Of a DNA stretch of 64,000 bases, positions 34,276 to 45,866 are shown in pieces. Within the stretch, counting starts at the first letter, position 1; every line of letters starts with the position of its first letter. A program made the translations under genes and the position numbers. Source of the stretch: Thiomicrorhabdus heinhorstiae (GTDB lineage: Bacteria; Pseudomonadota; Gammaproteobacteria; Thiomicrospirales; Thiomicrospiraceae); NCBI RefSeq assembly GCF_013391765.2, contig NZ_JACBGI020000008.1, positions 1 through 64,000 of the forward strand, in the 5' to 3' direction. A model generated the notes under the pieces. The model was not told the origin of the DNA and searched no databases. It saw only the letters and a list, made by a program, of their open reading frames with translations.

Positions 34276-34387
34276 CGATCATCCCTACAAAACATAGCAA
34301 ATTTTCAATTGTTGGAAGCCGGGTGTCATCAGCCCGATTTTCGGCAGTTTTAGCAGATTTAATTTTAAGAACATAGGAAGTAAGTTT

Positions 34388-34951
34388 GTGAGTGAGAAAA
34401 ACTTGTCTGAAGAGCAAATCCCAACGGTAGATTCTGCAACAGAAGAAATGCAGGAAGAGACGTTGGAGCAGGTGGAAGAAGCGGTTAGCGAAGATATCAG
34501 CGCTTTATTGGACGAGGCCCGCGAAGAAGCCTCCAAGCACAAAGATATGGCTTTGCGTTTGCAGGCGGATATGGAAAACCTGCGTCGTCGTACGCGTTTG
34601 GATATCGAAAGCGCACATAAATATGCTTTGGAAAAATTTGTGGATGCTTTGTTGCCGGCAATGGATTCTATGGAAATGGGAATCCAGGCGGCGGCACAGG
34701 ATGGTGCAAACATTGAAAATATCCGTGAAGGGGTGGAAATGACCTTTAAGCAGATGATTGACGTTTTACAGAATTTCAATGTTGAACGCATCGATCCGAA
34801 AGGCGAAAAGTTTAACCCTCAGGATCATGAGGCTTTGACGATGATTCCGTCGCCTGAGCATGAATCGCAGACTGTGGTTGATGTCATTCAAAAGGGTTAC
34901 AAGCTGAACGAGCGTCTGGTGCGCCCGGCACGAGTCATTGTTGCGCAATAA
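34388..34951 (+). CDS. grpE: Nucleotide exchange factor GrpE
   Basis: A 187-residue GrpE. An acidic N-terminus is followed by a long coiled coil (about 40-90, KHKDMALRLQADMENLRRRT) and the beta-domain with KGYKLNERLVRPARVIVA at the end. It releases ADP from DnaK. The start is GTG at 34388 with AGGAAG about nine bases upstream; 112 bases separate it from hrcA. Confidence 0.95.
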   Translation: MSEKNLSEEQIPTVDSATEEMQEETLEQVEEAVSEDISALLDEAREEASKHKDMALRLQADMENLRRRTRLDIESAHKYALEKFVDALLPAMDSMEMGIQAAAQDGANIENIREGVEMTFKQMIDVLQNFNVERIDPKGEKFNPQDHEALTMIPSPEHESQTVVDVIQKGYKLNERLVRPARVIVAQ

Positions 34952-34986
34952 AAACAGAAAAAATTGCGAAAAATTGTTTTACAAGG

Positions 34987-35015
34987 CTTGAAACAGTTAA
35001 TTCGAACCCTATAAA
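34987..35015 (+). promoter_or_regulatory. dnaK promoter, sigma32-like with overlapping sigma70 reading
   Basis: CTTGAAA (34987-34993), 13-bp spacer, CCCTATAA (35007-35014) fits the heat-shock sigma32 pattern. The same bases read as TTGAAA-16-TATAAA for sigma70. It lies about 80 bases before dnaK. Confidence 0.65.
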
Positions 35016-35093
35016 CAGCTCAAGCGAAATTAAATTATTGAATATCGATTTCCGGCTCAGGCCTGAGATCAAACAGTTTTGGAGAAAGAACAG

Positions 35094-37010
35094 ATGGCTA
35101 AAATCATTGGTATCGACTTAGGAACGACTAACTCTTGTGTCGCCGTAATGGAAGGCAAAGAAGTTAAGGTTATCCCGAATGCGGAGGGTGCGCGAACTAC
35201 GCCTTCAATCGTTGCTTACACTGACGACGAAATTTTGGTTGGTGATACAGCAAAACGTCAGGCTGTGACTAACCCTGAAAACACCCTGTTTGCGATCAAG
35301 CGTCTGATCGGTCGTCGTGCTGACGATGCGGTTGTGGCGAAAGATAAAGACATGGTGCCATACGCGATTGTTGCGGCTGACAACGGTGATGCCTGGGTTC
35401 AGGTTAAAGACAAGAAGTTGTCGCCTCAGGAAGTGTCTGCACGTACTTTGATTAAAATGAAAAAGACTGCTGAAGATTATCTCGGACATGAAGTAACCGA
35501 AGCGGTTATCACGGTTCCTGCATATTTCAACGATGCGCAGCGCCAAGCGACAAAAGATGCCGGTAAAATTGCTGGTTTGGAAGTTAAGCGTATTATTAAC
35601 GAGCCGACTGCCGCCGCACTTGCTTACGGTATGGATAAAGTTAAGAGCGACAGCAAAATCGCGGTTTACGATTTAGGTGGTGGTACTTTCGATATTTCGA
35701 TTATCGAAGTAGCCGATCTGGACGGTGAAAAGCAGATCGAAGTTCTATCGACCAATGGGGATACTTTCCTGGGCGGTGAAGACTTCGATAACGTGATCGT
35801 TGATTACATTGCAACCGAATTCAAAAAAGATCAAAACGTTGATCTGAAATTGGATAAGTTGGCGTTGCAGCGTGTACGTGAAGCGGCAGAAAAAGCGAAA
35901 ATCGAACTTTCTTCCCGCGAGCAGACCGATATCAACCTGCCATACGTAACAGCGGATGCGACCGGTCCTAAGCACTTGAACATGAAAATTACTCGTGCCA
36001 AATTCGAATCTCTAATCGAAGATCTGGTTAAGCGTTCTATCGAGCCTTGCCGTATTGCATTGAAAGATGCGGGGCTTTCAGCTTCTGAAATCGATGATGT
36101 AATCCTGGTTGGTGGTTCAACTCGCGTACCGATGGTTCAAGCAGCGGTTAAAGAGTTCTTCGGTAAAGAGCCGCGTAAAGACGTTAACCCTGATGAAGCG
36201 GTTGCGATGGGTGCAGCGATTCAAGGTGGGGTTCTATCCGGCGATGTTAGCGATGTTCTTCTACTTGACGTTACTCCGCTTTCACTTGGTATCGAAACCA
36301 TGGGTGGAGTTATGACCAAATTGATCGAGAAAAACACCACTATCCCGACTCGTAAGTCGCAAGTGTTCTCGACAGCGGAAGACAATCAGTCTGCGGTAAC
36401 CATCCACGTGCTGCAAGGTGAGCGTGAAATGGCGTCCGGTAACAAGTCTCTAGGTCAATTCAACCTGGACGAAATTCCGGCTGCACCACGCGGTATGCCG
36501 CAAATCGAAGTGACTTTCGATATCGATGCTAACGGTATCTTGAACGTTTCTGCGAAAGATAAGAACACCGGTAAAGAGCAGCATATTACTATCCAGGCAT
36601 CTTCAGGTTTGTCTGAAGAAGAGATCGAAGCGATGGTGAAAGATGCCGAAGCGCATGCTGAGGAAGATGCCAAGCTGAAAGAGTTGGTTGAAGCTCGTAA
36701 CCAGGCGGATGCTATGGTTCACGCAACCAATAAAATGATCAAAGATGCCGGTGATGCGGTAAGCGAAGCTGAGAAAGCTCCGGTAGAAGAAGCGATCAAA
36801 GTTGTTGAAGAAGCCATTAAAGGTGACGACAAAGCGAAGATCGAAGAATCTGTTCAGAAGCTGATGGAAGCGAGTCAGGCGATTGCTCAAAAAGCGCAAG
36901 CCGGACAGCAAGCCGGTGGCGAAGAAGCTCAGCCGCAAGGTTCGAGCAAAGCGGATGACGATGATATCGTAGATGCAGAGTTTGAAGAGGTTAATGACAA
37001 TAAGAAATAA
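35094..37010 (+). CDS. dnaK: Chaperone protein DnaK (Hsp70)
   Basis: A 638-residue DnaK. The ATPase domain starts [20 protein letters not shown], with [15 protein letters not shown] and [11 protein letters not shown]. The linker region near [17 protein letters not shown] precedes the substrate-binding domain, and the C-terminus ends in the acidic [17 protein letters not shown] motif of gammaproteobacteria. The start is ATG 35094, nine bases after GGAG; an in-frame TTG at 35079 is less likely. Works with DnaJ and GrpE. Codon use suggests high expression. Confidence 0.98.
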   Translation: MAKIIGIDLGTTNSCVAVMEGKEVKVIPNAEGARTTPSIVAYTDDEILVGDTAKRQAVTNPENTLFAIKRLIGRRADDAVVAKDKDMVPYAIVAADNGDAWVQVKDKKLSPQEVSARTLIKMKKTAEDYLGHEVTEAVITVPAYFNDAQRQATKDAGKIAGLEVKRIINEPTAAALAYGMDKVKSDSKIAVYDLGGGTFDISIIEVADLDGEKQIEVLSTNGDTFLGGEDFDNVIVDYIATEFKKDQNVDLKLDKLALQRVREAAEKAKIELSSREQTDINLPYVTADATGPKHLNMKITRAKFESLIEDLVKRSIEPCRIALKDAGLSASEIDDVILVGGSTRVPMVQAAVKEFFGKEPRKDVNPDEAVAMGAAIQGGVLSGDVSDVLLLDVTPLSLGIETMGGVMTKLIEKNTTIPTRKSQVFSTAEDNQSAVTIHVLQGEREMASGNKSLGQFNLDEIPAAPRGMPQIEVTFDIDANGILNVSAKDKNTGKEQHITIQASSGLSEEEIEAMVKDAEAHAEEDAKLKELVEARNQADAMVHATNKMIKDAGDAVSEAEKAPVEEAIKVVEEAIKGDDKAKIEESVQKLMEASQAIAQKAQAGQQAGGEEAQPQGSSKADDDDIVDAEFEEVNDNKK

Positions 37011-37328
37011 TTTTGTCTAGCGCTTAGCTTCGTTTAAGCGGTCAACTTCGGTGTCGGGAAATGGTTGGCTACTATTTTTAGCTTCACATTTCCCTCTTGG
37101 AATCTGACATACTTAAACAGTGCTACCCACTGACAAAAAGATTGTCATTACATATAAGCGCGAAGTAAAGAAAGGTATAAGACTTTTCCTAGCTTCGTGC
37201 TTTTGTGTTTAAATACCGCCAAATTTAATTGTTCATAAAGTTATTAAACGAAAGCTCATAATTGTTATGTGCGTTTTGGTTTATTAATTTTGTTATTTCC
37301 CTAAACACACAAAGCCAAAGAATAGAAT
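37011..37328. other. dnaK-dnaJ intergenic region
   Basis: About 318 bases without a gene. It contains a probable dnaK terminator (37158-37210) and a smaller hairpin CGCTTA/TAAGCG near 37021-37040. The spacing suggests that dnaJ has its own promoter, but no clear sigma32 site was found. Confidence 0.5.
37158..37210 (+). terminator. Probable dnaK terminator
   Basis: GCGCGAAG (37158-37165) pairs with CTTCGTGC (37193-37200, one G-T pair) and is followed by TTTTGTGTTT. The inner part of the stem is imperfect. Confidence 0.5.
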
Positions 37329-38483
37329 ATGTCGAAAAGAGATTATTATGAGGTTCTTGGAGTTTCCAAGAGTGCTTCGGATGGTGAAATCAAAAAAGCT
37401 TACCGTAAACTGGCGATGAAGTATCATCCGGATCGTAATCCGGATGATAAGGAAGCCGAGGATAAGTTCAAAGAGGCTTCCGAAGCCTACGAAGTATTGT
37501 CCGATGCGCAGAAGCGTGCAACCTATGATCAGTTCGGGCATGCCGGGTTGGACGGACAAGGCGGCGGCCATGGTGGTTTCGGCGGCGGATTTGGTGGTTT
37601 CGGAGATATTTTCGAAGACCTGTTCGGCGGCGGTTTCGGCGGTGGACGTCGTGGTCCTCAACCGGGGAATGATTTGCAGTATGAACTGGAAATTTCTCTG
37701 GAAGAAGCGGTAGCCGGTACAACGGTTGATATCCGTATTCCGACTAAAGACCTTTGTGATGCCTGTGATGGAACTGGAGCTGAAGCGGGTAGTGATGTCG
37801 AAACCTGTCCGACCTGCCACGGTGCCGGTCAAGTTCGCATGCAGCAAGGTTTTTTTGCGGTAAATACCACCTGTCCGACCTGTCACGGTAGTGGAAAAAT
37901 CATCAAGACACCTTGTAAGAAGTGTCATGGCGAAGGTTATGTGCACAGCCATAAGACTTTGTCGGTCAAAATCCCGGCGGGTGTTGATAACGGTGACCGA
38001 ATTCGTCTTCAAGGTGAGGGGGAAGCGGGTGAACCGGGTGCGCCGCGCGGAGATCTGTACGTTCGTGTTCGCGTTAAACCGCATTCAATTTTTAAACGTG
38101 ATGGAAATACGCTTTACTGTGAAATTCCGCTAAGCTTTACTACCGCAGCTTTGGGCGGCAGTGTTGAAGTGCCGACACTTGGCGGGCGTGCAACCTTGAA
38201 GATTCCGGCAGGAACACAATCCGGACAGCGTTTCAAGATGGCCGGCAAGGGTGTGAAATCGGTTCGATCTTCATATGCAGGCGATATGATTGTATTGGTG
38301 CATATTGAAACTCCGGTGAAGTTAACCGCGCGTCAGAAAGCGCTTTTGGAAGAGTTCGACGAAACTCTGAAAGGCAAGCATCAGAAACAGCACAGTCCGA
38401 AAACCCACAGTTTCTTTGACTCCGTTAAATCGTTTTTTACCGGAGAAGATAAGGATGATGGCTCCGACGGGCCGTGGAAGTAA
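37329..38483 (+). CDS. dnaJ: Chaperone protein DnaJ (Hsp40, type I)
   Basis: A 384-residue type I DnaJ. J domain (1-70) with HPD in KYHPDRNP near residue 33, a Gly/Phe-rich stretch (about 75-115), four CxxCxGxG zinc repeats ([32 protein letters not shown]; about 145-215) and the two C-terminal beta domains. It delivers clients to DnaK and stimulates its ATPase. Confidence 0.97.
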   Translation: MSKRDYYEVLGVSKSASDGEIKKAYRKLAMKYHPDRNPDDKEAEDKFKEASEAYEVLSDAQKRATYDQFGHAGLDGQGGGHGGFGGGFGGFGDIFEDLFGGGFGGGRRGPQPGNDLQYELEISLEEAVAGTTVDIRIPTKDLCDACDGTGAEAGSDVETCPTCHGAGQVRMQQGFFAVNTTCPTCHGSGKIIKTPCKKCHGEGYVHSHKTLSVKIPAGVDNGDRIRLQGEGEAGEPGAPRGDLYVRVRVKPHSIFKRDGNTLYCEIPLSFTTAALGGSVEVPTLGGRATLKIPAGTQSGQRFKMAGKGVKSVRSSYAGDMIVLVHIETPVKLTARQKALLEEFDETLKGKHQKQHSPKTHSFFDSVKSFFTGEDKDDGSDGPWK

Positions 38484-38503
38484 CGTCCGCTGATAACGAC
38501 TAA

Positions 38504-39319
<816 letters not shown>

Positions 39320-39358
39320 ATTGCAGATTTTCGTTCAAAATCCAGTCGTTTTTAAAAG

Positions 39359-39389
39359 CCTTTTGAGCCTTGTATCAAAAGGTTTTTTT
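39359..39389 (+). terminator. dapB terminator
   Basis: CCTTTTGA (39359-39366) pairs with TCAAAAGG (39375-39382), followed by seven T. Confidence 0.85.
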
Positions 39390-39434
39390 GTTTTTGCTAG
39401 TATGGAAGTTGAAGGTAAATAGGGAAATTCTGTA

Positions 39435-39464
39435 TTTACAATAGAAAAAAACTATTGTTAGAAT
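39435..39464 (+). promoter_or_regulatory. Candidate promoter of the NlpC/P60 gene
   Basis: TTTACA (39435-39440), 18-bp spacer, TAGAAT (39459-39464), about 40 bases before the start codon. Confidence 0.5.
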
Positions 39465-39501
39465 GGTGGCGTTTTGAAATTTAAGGTAGCTTTAAGCATT
39501 T

Positions 39502-40353
39502 ATGAGAAGAATTTCTTGTGTCGTTCTGGGGCGAGTGCTATTGCTATCCTCCAGTGTGTTATTAAGCGCTTGCATTAATCCTACTGCAACAGATGATCAG
39601 TCAACCGATCAGGCGCAGTTTTCTCCAGGTATTCTCTCTCCTGTATATACTCAGGAAGGTGTTCAAGCTCCAACGGCGGCTCAGGATACGGCCGCAAGTT
39701 CCCTGGTTGTTTCTGCTCTCCCTGGGCAGGCCTCTAATACGCCTCACGCAACCAGAACTCTATCCGAAAAAACACCGCAGCAAAGTAAAGCCCGTACTGA
39801 AGCGATTGGTTCGGATGTGACGATGTTGCAAAGCGTCAGTGTCCGTGCCGAGAAAGAGGGTGAAGTAGAGTCGGATGAAGGTGCGGGAATTATTCCGCAA
39901 ACATCGAATTTAGGAAAGATAAATTCGGATGTCGTGCTTTACTCGCGAATGATGCAGGATCGTCTGCAGAACCTGAAATCGGCTTTAATGAAGATTTACG
40001 GTAAGTGGAAGGGAACTCCGTATAGATGGGGCGGAGCTTCCAAAAAGGGAATCGACTGTTCGGCTTTTGTTCAGACCGCTTTCCGTTCCGCTTTTAAATA
40101 TGACTTGCCAAGAACGACACAGACGCAGATCCAGGTCGGGCTTTACGTTAAGAAACAGGATTTAAGAGTTGGCGATGTACTGTTCTTTAAAACCGGACCA
40201 CACCAGTTTCATAACGGCATCTATCTCGGCAATAACGAGTTTATGCATTCTTCGACGACGTATGGAGTGAAAATTTCCCGTCTGGATTCCCGCTATTGGC
40301 AAAAACGTTACATCAAAGCACGCCGTTTTTTAAATAGTTTCGAGGCAATGTAA
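39502..40353 (+). CDS. NlpC/P60 (C40) peptidoglycan endopeptidase lipoprotein
   Basis: A 283-residue lipoprotein: signal peptide with lipobox LLSAC, then a linker of about 130 residues rich in Ser, Thr, Gln and Ala, then a C-terminal NlpC/P60 domain (about 165-283). The catalytic Cys186 is in GIDCSAFVQTAF and His237 in FHNGIYLG; PYRWGG before the Cys is typical. Related to MepS (Spr), it probably cuts peptide cross-bridges in the periplasm. Its long low-complexity linker would let the domain reach the sacculus from the outer membrane. Confidence 0.88.
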   Translation: MRRISCVVLGRVLLLSSSVLLSACINPTATDDQSTDQAQFSPGILSPVYTQEGVQAPTAAQDTAASSLVVSALPGQASNTPHATRTLSEKTPQQSKARTEAIGSDVTMLQSVSVRAEKEGEVESDEGAGIIPQTSNLGKINSDVVLYSRMMQDRLQNLKSALMKIYGKWKGTPYRWGGASKKGIDCSAFVQTAFRSAFKYDLPRTTQTQIQVGLYVKKQDLRVGDVLFFKTGPHQFHNGIYLGNNEFMHSSTTYGVKISRLDSRYWQKRYIKARRFLNSFEAM

Positions 40354-40508
40354 AACCCTCTCTGAAAGATCGATAAAATTCAGTGCTTGCAAACAGGAGT
40401 GAATGGATTGCAATGATCTATTGGTTCCAGCCGAATAAGTCCCCTTTATTTATAGACAAAAAATGCCAAATCAAGTAAAATCCGCGTAATTAATTTTTGT
40501 GACTAAAA

Positions 40509-40538
40509 TTAAGCAATTACTGCTTTACGGGGTATAGT
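40509..40538 (+). promoter_or_regulatory. Candidate carAB promoter
   Basis: TTAAGC (40509-40514), 18-bp spacer, TATAGT (40533-40538), followed by a G+C-rich GCGGAG stretch of the kind found at growth-rate-controlled promoters. Confidence 0.45.
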
Positions 40539-40570
40539 GCGGAGATGGCATTTGTCATTTAGCAAAGAAG

Positions 40571-40611
40571 AACGGAGTGAGTCCCTTTCGGGGGACTGAC
40601 TCCGTTTTTTT
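40571..40611 (+). terminator. Intrinsic terminator/attenuator upstream of carA
   Basis: AACGGAGT-g-AGTCCC, loop TTTCGG, GGGACT-g-ACTCCGTT, then a run of T: 13-14 base pairs interrupted by one G-G mismatch. It ends about 60 bases before carA. Confidence 0.8.
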
Positions 40612-40672
40612 ATATAGGCACTCGGAAAAGTCGGCTTAATTTTACTCTGGGCTCATTTGGATGGACGAATCG

Positions 40673-41806
40673 ATGACACAGGCTTTGCTTGCATTAGAAG
40701 ATGGCACCCTGTTTTGGGGGATTTCACTAGGCGCGGAAGGAGAGACAGTCGGTGAGGTAGTGTTTAACACTGCGTTAACCGGTTATCAAGAGATCCTGAC
40801 CGACCCTTCTTATTTCAAACAGATTGTTACTTTGACCTACCCGCATATCGGGAATGTCGGGGTGAATGCGGAAGATGAAGAATCTCCGCGCATTATGGCT
40901 CAGGGATTGATCGTTAAAGATTGTCCTCCGTTGATCAGTAACTTTCGTGCCGAAAAAAGTCTGCCTGAATATCTGCAAGAACAAAACGTAGTGGCCATTG
41001 CCGACATCGATACACGTAAGCTAACCAGAATTTTGCGTGATAAAGGCGCTCAGTCTGGCGTAATTATCGCCGGTGATGCTATCGATGCTGAAGAAGCGGT
41101 TAAGAAAGCGCAGGCTTTCAGCGGTTTGAAAGGGATGGATCTCGCCAAAGAGGTGACGACTGCCGAAGCGTACGAATGGAGCGAAGGAACCTGGAAACTG
41201 GGACAAGGTCATGTCGACAAGTCCTCAGAGCAGGCTTTTCATGTCGTTGCTTATGATTACGGTGTTAAGCGCAATATTCTGCGCATGTTGGCAGATCGCG
41301 GTTGCCGCTTGACGGTTGTTCCGGCCAAAACTCCTGCGGAAGAAGTTTTGGCCATGAATCCGGACGGTGTTTTCCTGTCCAACGGTCCGGGTGATCCTGA
41401 GCCGTGTGACTATGCGATCGAAGCCATTCGGTCGGTATTGGAAACCGAAGTGCCGGTTTTCGGAATTTGTCTTGGTCATCAGCTGCTGGCTTTGGCCTCC
41501 GGAGCACAAACCGTCAAAATGAAATTCGGTCATCATGGTGCCAACCATCCGGTTCAGGATATCGAGAGCGGTAAGGTGATGATCACTTCACAGAACCACG
41601 GTTTTGCGGTTGACGAAACGACCTTGCCGGCCAATCTGCAAGCAACGCATAAATCTTTATTTGACGGTTCTTTGCAAGGGATTTCCCGTACTGACAAGCG
41701 TGCTTTCAGTTTCCAGGGGCATCCGGAAGCAAGCCCAGGTCCGCATGATGTGGCACCGTTGTTTGATCTGTTTATTGAAAATATGAAAGTCGCCAAAGGC
41801 GCATAA
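40673..41806 (+). CDS. carA: Carbamoyl-phosphate synthase small subunit
   Basis: A 377-residue glutamine amidotransferase subunit. The N-terminal CarA domain ([42 protein letters not shown]) is followed by a class I GATase with nucleophile Cys in [14 protein letters not shown] and His/Glu in [11 protein letters not shown]. It supplies ammonia from glutamine to CarB. The start at 40673 ([11 protein letters not shown]) aligns best with the family; ATG 40661 in frame is an alternative and neither has a strong Shine-Dalgarno. Confidence 0.96.
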   Translation: MTQALLALEDGTLFWGISLGAEGETVGEVVFNTALTGYQEILTDPSYFKQIVTLTYPHIGNVGVNAEDEESPRIMAQGLIVKDCPPLISNFRAEKSLPEYLQEQNVVAIADIDTRKLTRILRDKGAQSGVIIAGDAIDAEEAVKKAQAFSGLKGMDLAKEVTTAEAYEWSEGTWKLGQGHVDKSSEQAFHVVAYDYGVKRNILRMLADRGCRLTVVPAKTPAEEVLAMNPDGVFLSNGPGDPEPCDYAIEAIRSVLETEVPVFGICLGHQLLALASGAQTVKMKFGHHGANHPVQDIESGKVMITSQNHGFAVDETTLPANLQATHKSLFDGSLQGISRTDKRAFSFQGHPEASPGPHDVAPLFDLFIENMKVAKGA

Positions 41807-41831
41807 CGATAGTTTAGTAGGAATTAGATAG

Positions 41832-44800
41832 ATGCCAAAGAGAAGTGATATACAGAGTATTATGATTATTGGTGCCGGTCCTATTATTATCGGACAGGCC
41901 TGTGAATTCGATTACTCTGGTGTGCAAGCGTGTAAAGCTCTGAAAGAAGAGGGTTATAGAGTCATCCTGGTTAATTCGAACCCGGCGACGATTATGACCG
42001 ATCCGGAATTGGCGGATGCCACTTATATCGAGCCGATCGAGTGGAAAACTGTTGAAAGTATTATCGCCCAGGAACGCCCGGATGCGATTCTGCCGACAAT
42101 GGGCGGGCAGACAGCACTGAACTGCGCGCTGGATCTGCACGACAAAGGTGTTCTGGAAAAATATGGCGTGGAATTGATCGGTGCGAATGCCGATGCAATC
42201 GACAAAGCGGAAAACCGCGACCGTTTCCGTCAGGCTATGCAGAAAATCGGCTTGGATATGCCGAAGTCTGCAGTGGCGCATAACATGGAAGAAGCCTGGA
42301 AAATTCAGGCAGAAGTCGGTTTCCCGACTGTTATTCGTCCATCTTTTACTCTGGGTGGTTCCGGTGGTGGTATTGCCTATAATAAAGACGAATTCGAACA
42401 GATCTGTAAATTCGGTCTGGATCTTTCGCCAACCAAAGAGTTATTGATTGAAGAGTCGATTCTGGGCTGGAAAGAGTACGAAATGGAAGTGGTTCGCGAC
42501 CGCAACGATAACGCGATTATCGTCTGTTCGATCGAAAACCTGGATCCAATGGGGGTTCATACCGGTGACTCGATCACTGTTGCGCCTGCCCAGACTCTGA
42601 CCGATAAAGAATATCAGATCATGCGTAACGCTTCTTTGGCGGTATTGCGTGAAATCGGTGTCGAAACCGGTGGTTCCAACGTTCAGTTTTCGATCAACCC
42701 GGAAACCGGGCGTATGATCATTATCGAAATGAACCCGCGTGTATCACGTTCTTCGGCGTTGGCGTCCAAAGCAACCGGCTTCCCGATTGCAAAAGTGGCG
42801 GCGAAACTGGCTGTAGGTTATACGTTGGACGAACTTCAGAACGATATTACCAACGGTGCGACGCCGGCTTCTTTCGAACCGACCATCGATTATGTCGTGA
42901 CCAAGATTCCTCGTTTTACTTTCGAGAAATTCCCGCAAGCGCAACAACGCCTGTCCACGCAGATGAAGTCGGTAGGTGAAGTCATGGCGATGGGCCGTAA
43001 CTTCCAGGAGTCTTTGCAAAAAGCGTTGCGTGGTTTGGAAACCGATAAAAACGGCTTGGACGAAATCATGCCTCTGGCCAGCATGGATGAGAAAGAGATC
43101 AAGGATACCTTGCGTCAGGAATTGCGCGATCCGGGCCCTGAACGTCTTTGGTATGTTGCGGATGCTTTCCGTGCCGGTTGGAGCCTGGAAGCGGTATTCG
43201 ATACCTGTAAAATCGACCCTTGGTTTCTGGCGCAAATTAAAGAGTTGGTTGATATGGAAGACGATATTAAGCAACGCGGCCTGGATGCTTTGGACGAAAT
43301 CAATCTGCGTAATATGAAGCGAAAAGGTTTCTCGGATAATCGTATTGCCAAATTGTTGAATACCGATGCGGCTTTGATTCGCAAATTCCGTCACACCTTG
43401 AATGTTCGTCCGGTCTTCAAGCGTGTCGATACCTGTGCGGCCGAGTTTGAAACTTCGACCGCTTACATGTATTCGACCTACGACGAAGAGTGTGAAGCGA
43501 ATCCGTCGGATCGCGAAAAAATCATGGTTTTGGGCGGTGGTCCAAACCGTATCGGTCAAGGGATTGAGTTCGACTACTGCTGTGTTCATGCCGCGATGGC
43601 GATGCGTGAAGACGGTTATGAAACGATTATGGTCAACTGTAACCCGGAAACGGTTTCTACTGACTACGATACTTCTGATCGTCTGTATTTCGAACCGCTG
43701 ACTCTGGAAGATGTGTTGGAAATCGTTGAAGTCGAACAGCCGAAAGGGGTGATTGTTCAATATGGTGGACAAACTCCGTTGAAACTGGCGGAAGATCTGG
43801 AAGAAGCGGGTGTACCGATTATAGGAACCTCGCCTGAATCGATCGATCTGGCGGAAGACCGTGAGCGCTTCCAAAAGATTCTGAATGATCTTGATCTGTT
43901 GCAACCACCTAACCGTACGGCTTCAAGCGCTGAAGAAGCTGCGACTCTGGCAAACGAAATCGGTTATCCGCTGGTGGTTCGTCCGTCTTACGTATTGGGC
44001 GGACGCGGTATGGAAATCGTCTATACCGAAACCGATCTGATGCGCTATATGAAAGAAGCGGTTAAAGTTTCGAATGATTCTCCGGTTCTATTGGATCGCT
44101 TCCTGGATGATGCCGTCGAGCTGGATGTCGATGCGGTGTGTGATGGTGAACAGGTTGTGATTGGTGGCGTTATGGAGCATATCGAACAGGCCGGTATTCA
44201 CTCTGGTGACTCGGCATGTTCTCTGCCTCCGTACAGCATCTCTGATGAGATTCAGGATCGTATTCGCGATCAGGTTGAGAAAATGGCTAAGGCGTTGGGT
44301 GTTGTCGGTTTGATGAATACTCAGTTTGCGGTGAAGGGCGATGATATCTACGTTCTGGAAGTGAACCCTCGTGCATCGCGTACCGTACCTTTTGTGTCCA
44401 AAGCGATCGGTCAACCGCTGGCGAAAATTGCCGCACGTTGTATGGTAGGCCAGAAACTGGAAGAGCAAGGGTTTACTCAAGAAGTGAAACCTCAGCACTA
44501 TTCGGTGAAAGAAGCGGTCTTCCCGTTCATCAAATTCCTGGGGGTTGATCCGATTCTTGGGCCGGAAATGAAGTCGACCGGTGAAGTCATGGGTATCGGA
44601 ACCAGCTTTGCGCAAGCCTATGCGAAGGCGCAATTGGCTGCCGGCACGGTGTTGCCTCGTTCCGGTACTGCATTCTTGAGCGTACGTAAGGCCGATCGTG
44701 AAAGAGTGGTCGAATTGGCGAAACAGTTGATTGAGAAAGGCTTTAAAGTCGTTGCAACTCGTGGAACGGCGGCTTCTTTGAAGGAAGCCGGTGTCGAGTG

Positions 44801-45047
44801 TGAAGCGGTTAACAAGGTGACGGAAGGACGTCCGAATATTGTGGATTCGATTGTTAACGAAGAAATCGATCTGATCGTAAATACTTCGGACGGTTCGGTC
44901 AGTATTCAGGATTCTTCGAGCATCCGTCGTGAAGCTCTGATGCACAAAACCTGTTATACCACGACGATCGCCGGTGCGTTTGCGATGGTGGCAGCGATGG
45001 ACTATTTGGACAATCAGCCGGTTTCGCGTCTGCAAAATATTCACTAA
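41832..45047 (+). CDS. carB: Carbamoyl-phosphate synthase large subunit
   Basis: A 1071-residue CarB with two ATP-grasp halves (first with [21 protein letters not shown], second with [19 protein letters not shown]) and a C-terminal MGS-like allosteric domain. Both halves show the expected NPRxSRSSAL/[10 protein letters not shown] metal-site segments. It makes carbamoyl phosphate for pyrimidine and arginine synthesis. It follows carA by 25 bases. Confidence 0.97.
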   Translation: MPKRSDIQSIMIIGAGPIIIGQACEFDYSGVQACKALKEEGYRVILVNSNPATIMTDPELADATYIEPIEWKTVESIIAQERPDAILPTMGGQTALNCALDLHDKGVLEKYGVELIGANADAIDKAENRDRFRQAMQKIGLDMPKSAVAHNMEEAWKIQAEVGFPTVIRPSFTLGGSGGGIAYNKDEFEQICKFGLDLSPTKELLIEESILGWKEYEMEVVRDRNDNAIIVCSIENLDPMGVHTGDSITVAPAQTLTDKEYQIMRNASLAVLREIGVETGGSNVQFSINPETGRMIIIEMNPRVSRSSALASKATGFPIAKVAAKLAVGYTLDELQNDITNGATPASFEPTIDYVVTKIPRFTFEKFPQAQQRLSTQMKSVGEVMAMGRNFQESLQKALRGLETDKNGLDEIMPLASMDEKEIKDTLRQELRDPGPERLWYVADAFRAGWSLEAVFDTCKIDPWFLAQIKELVDMEDDIKQRGLDALDEINLRNMKRKGFSDNRIAKLLNTDAALIRKFRHTLNVRPVFKRVDTCAAEFETSTAYMYSTYDEECEANPSDREKIMVLGGGPNRIGQGIEFDYCCVHAAMAMREDGYETIMVNCNPETVSTDYDTSDRLYFEPLTLEDVLEIVEVEQPKGVIVQYGGQTPLKLAEDLEEAGVPIIGTSPESIDLAEDRERFQKILNDLDLLQPPNRTASSAEEAATLANEIGYPLVVRPSYVLGGRGMEIVYTETDLMRYMKEAVKVSNDSPVLLDRFLDDAVELDVDAVCDGEQVVIGGVMEHIEQAGIHSGDSACSLPPYSISDEIQDRIRDQVEKMAKALGVVGLMNTQFAVKGDDIYVLEVNPRASRTVPFVSKAIGQPLAKIAARCMVGQKLEEQGFTQEVKPQHYSVKEAVFPFIKFLGVDPILGPEMKSTGEVMGIGTSFAQAYAKAQLAAGTVLPRSGTAFLSVRKADRERVVELAKQLIEKGFKVVATRGTAASLKEAGVECEAVNKVTEGRPNIVDSIVNEEIDLIVNTSDGSVSIQDSSSIRREALMHKTCYTTTIAGAFAMVAAMDYLDNQPVSRLQNIH

Positions 45048-45072
45048 ATTAACGATTAATCAGTCTATACAG

Positions 45073-45105
45073 CGCCAAAGCCTTTATCGGCTTTGGCGTT
45101 TGCGT
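45073..45105 (+). terminator. Hairpin terminator after carB
   Basis: CGCCAAAGCC-TTTATC-GGCTTTGGCG: a perfect 10-bp stem followed by TTTGCGTTT. It may partly terminate carAB transcription before greA. Confidence 0.65.
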
Positions 45106-45159
45106 TTACGGCAAGGTGGAATGAATTGCCGTAATATTGAGAAAAGAGGGCTAAGAACA

Positions 45160-45636
45160 ATGAATAAACATCCTATGACAAAAGAAGGTGCGGATGCACT
45201 GCAAAGCGAATTAAACCGCTTGAAGAAAGAAGAGCGTCCGCGCATTACCGAAGCGATTGCCGAGGCCCGCGAGCACGGCGATTTGAAAGAAAATGCCGAA
45301 TATCATGCCGCTCGTGAACAGCAGGGATTGATCGAAGCGCGTATTAAGCAGATCGAAAGTATTCTGTCGCATGCGCAGGTGATCGACGTGACAAAATTGA
45401 ATGCCAACGGTAAAGTGGTTTTTGGAGCGACGGTGACTATCTTGAATATCGATACCGATGAAGAAGTGACCTATAAGATCGTCGGTAATGACGAAGCCGA
45501 TATCAAACATTTTAAAGTCTCGGTAAACTCTCCTATCGCTCGTGCTTTAATAGGCAAGGAAGAAGGCGATGAGATTGTTGTGGAAGCACCTAGCGGGAAT
45601 ATCGATTACGAAATTCTTAGTGTGGAATATAGATAA
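45160..45636 (+). CDS. greA: Transcription elongation factor GreA
   Basis: A 158-residue GreA of standard length: coiled-coil N-terminal domain ([24 protein letters not shown], then [21 protein letters not shown] with the tip acidic residues Asp and Glu) and a C-terminal FKBP-like domain ([16 protein letters not shown]). It enters the RNA polymerase secondary channel and triggers cleavage of backtracked RNA. ATG 45160 follows GAGGG by about nine bases; the longer upstream frame is not supported. Confidence 0.96.
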   Translation: MNKHPMTKEGADALQSELNRLKKEERPRITEAIAEAREHGDLKENAEYHAAREQQGLIEARIKQIESILSHAQVIDVTKLNANGKVVFGATVTILNIDTDEEVTYKIVGNDEADIKHFKVSVNSPIARALIGKEEGDEIVVEAPSGNIDYEILSVEYR

Positions 45637-45794
45637 TTTAATGCTTTGATTTTTAAGCTGTTTGTTTGGTTTCTTTGCCTGTCGGTTGAATCCGTACCGC
45701 GGCATCTGGCGATAACTTTAATCATGCTTAATTTTAATCTTATGATGAATAAAAAATGTTTATAAGCATTTCATTATTTTCTAAGGTGATTCAC

Positions 45795-45823
45795 TTGCAA
45801 TTTAATTTGAAAAGCGGCAGAAT
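45795..45823 (+). promoter_or_regulatory. Candidate promoter for the 117-residue secreted protein
   Basis: TTGCAA (45795-45800), 17-bp spacer, CAGAAT (45818-45823), about 44 bases before the start codon. Confidence 0.4.
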
Positions 45824-45866
45824 TGACCCGTTTAAGCGACAAACGAAACTTCGGAGTTTATCTAAA

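Larger units (their letters stand above)
40354..40672 (+). other. carAB upstream/leader region
   Basis: About 319 bases without a gene. It holds a candidate promoter (40509-40538) and a strong intrinsic terminator (40571-40611) that lies before, not after, the carA start. The terminator may end a short leader RNA from the promoter, or end read-through from the NlpC gene about 220 bases back, or both. Confidence 0.6.

Noticed and set aside
42744-43904. 386-residue minus-strand frame inside carB, and similar long frames opposite dnaJ and carB's end
   Set aside because: Antisense shadows of strongly biased codons in conserved genes; no start signal and low-complexity Arg/Phe/Gln-rich content.
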